Shown here: piece by piece, positions 63,852 to 64,000 of the stretch
Layout of the letters: the number at the start of each line of letters is the position of its first letter
Position numbering within the stretch: position 1 is the stretch's first letter
Source of the DNA: Bremerella sp. JC817
GTDB taxonomy: Bacteria > Planctomycetota > Planctomycetia > Pirellulales > Pirellulaceae
DNA: 64,000 bases
Assembly (NCBI RefSeq): GCF_040718835.1
Contig: NZ_JBFEFG010000253.1
Location: 124,001-188,000 of the forward strand
Direction: 5' to 3'
Translations under genes and position numbers: made by a program
The notes under the pieces: generated by a model
The model's database searches: none
What the model was told of the DNA's origin: nothing
What the model saw: the letters and a program-made list of their open reading frames with translations, nothing else

Positions 63852-64000
63852 ACGTCTATTCCGCGCGGTGCTTGCCTTGATTGCAATTCCGTTAGACTAG
63901 CCGATTTGGGCCATTTCACCAACGCCACAAGACGGCTATCGGCTTCAATGCCGACCCTTTCTACGCGTATTTTCTGTACGCTTGTGGCACAATCGCTACG

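Noticed and set aside
1..64000. CRISPR arrays, riboswitches, insertion sequences or prophage
   Set aside because: No regularly spaced repeats, no transposase or phage structural motif, and no known riboswitch core were seen.

Overview
The window reads as a chromosomal segment of a planctomycete, most likely of the Pirellulales (Blastopirellula/Bremerella-like). This is inference from a moderately high GC content judged by eye, several exported proteins and a small lipoprotein of planctomycete style, a compact UvrC, frequent GTG/TTG starts and dispersed housekeeping genes. There are no rRNA genes, CRISPR arrays, transposases, integrases or phage genes, so it looks like stable chromosome rather than an island.

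Layout. 1-3.9 kb: a truncated sigma-54 activator and an exported M1 aminopeptidase with a HEAT-repeat tail. 3.9-11.3 kb: a surface-polysaccharide locus. A minus-strand run encodes a cupin, a sugar-1-phosphate-type nucleotidyltransferase, an FkbM methyltransferase, a hybrid methyltransferase-like/GT2-like protein and a GT4 glycosyltransferase. Facing it are a plus-strand GDPD-fold phosphodiesterase and a HAD phosphatase, followed by a KpsC-like protein. 11.7-16 kb: tRNA-Ala, an orphan lipoprotein solute-binding protein, an SDR, a SpoU RNA methyltransferase, a thioredoxin-like lipoprotein and an ArsR regulator. 16.5-22.8 kb: a complete five-gene oligopeptide ABC transporter operon (oppABCDF order). 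22.8-30.2 kb: mostly minus-strand genes, including an exported M20 amidohydrolase, RdgB, a tandem SPOR-like protein, a CheV-type scaffold, MtaB and a ClpS-like adaptor. 30.4-40.1 kb: a cytosolic M20 dipeptidase, SerRS, two phosphohexomutases head to head, a short UvrC and a WYL regulator.

40.1-50.9 kb is a tight minus-strand operon in which AddB-like and AddA-like helicase-nucleases are followed by SbcD/YhaO-like and SbcC/YhaN-like proteins and a gamma-glutamylcyclotransferase. Every junction is a four-base overlap or a one-base gap, which suggests one translationally coupled double-strand-break processing unit. 51-64 kb holds a GT4 glycosyltransferase, an Nramp-related transporter with an odd first helix and a coiled-coil insert, a small lipoprotein, an SpsF-like cytidylyltransferase relative, a HAD phosphatase, tRNA-Leu, three proteins of unknown function and a three-domain LplT-PlsC-acyl-ACP synthetase fusion.

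The two places most worth a second look are the cupin/nucleotidyltransferase/GDPD/HAD group (7.4-10.2 kb), which looks like a self-contained pathway for activating a phosphorylated substituent, and the AddBA-SbcDC operon. Gene functions are assigned from motifs read in the translations. No database search or computation was available.
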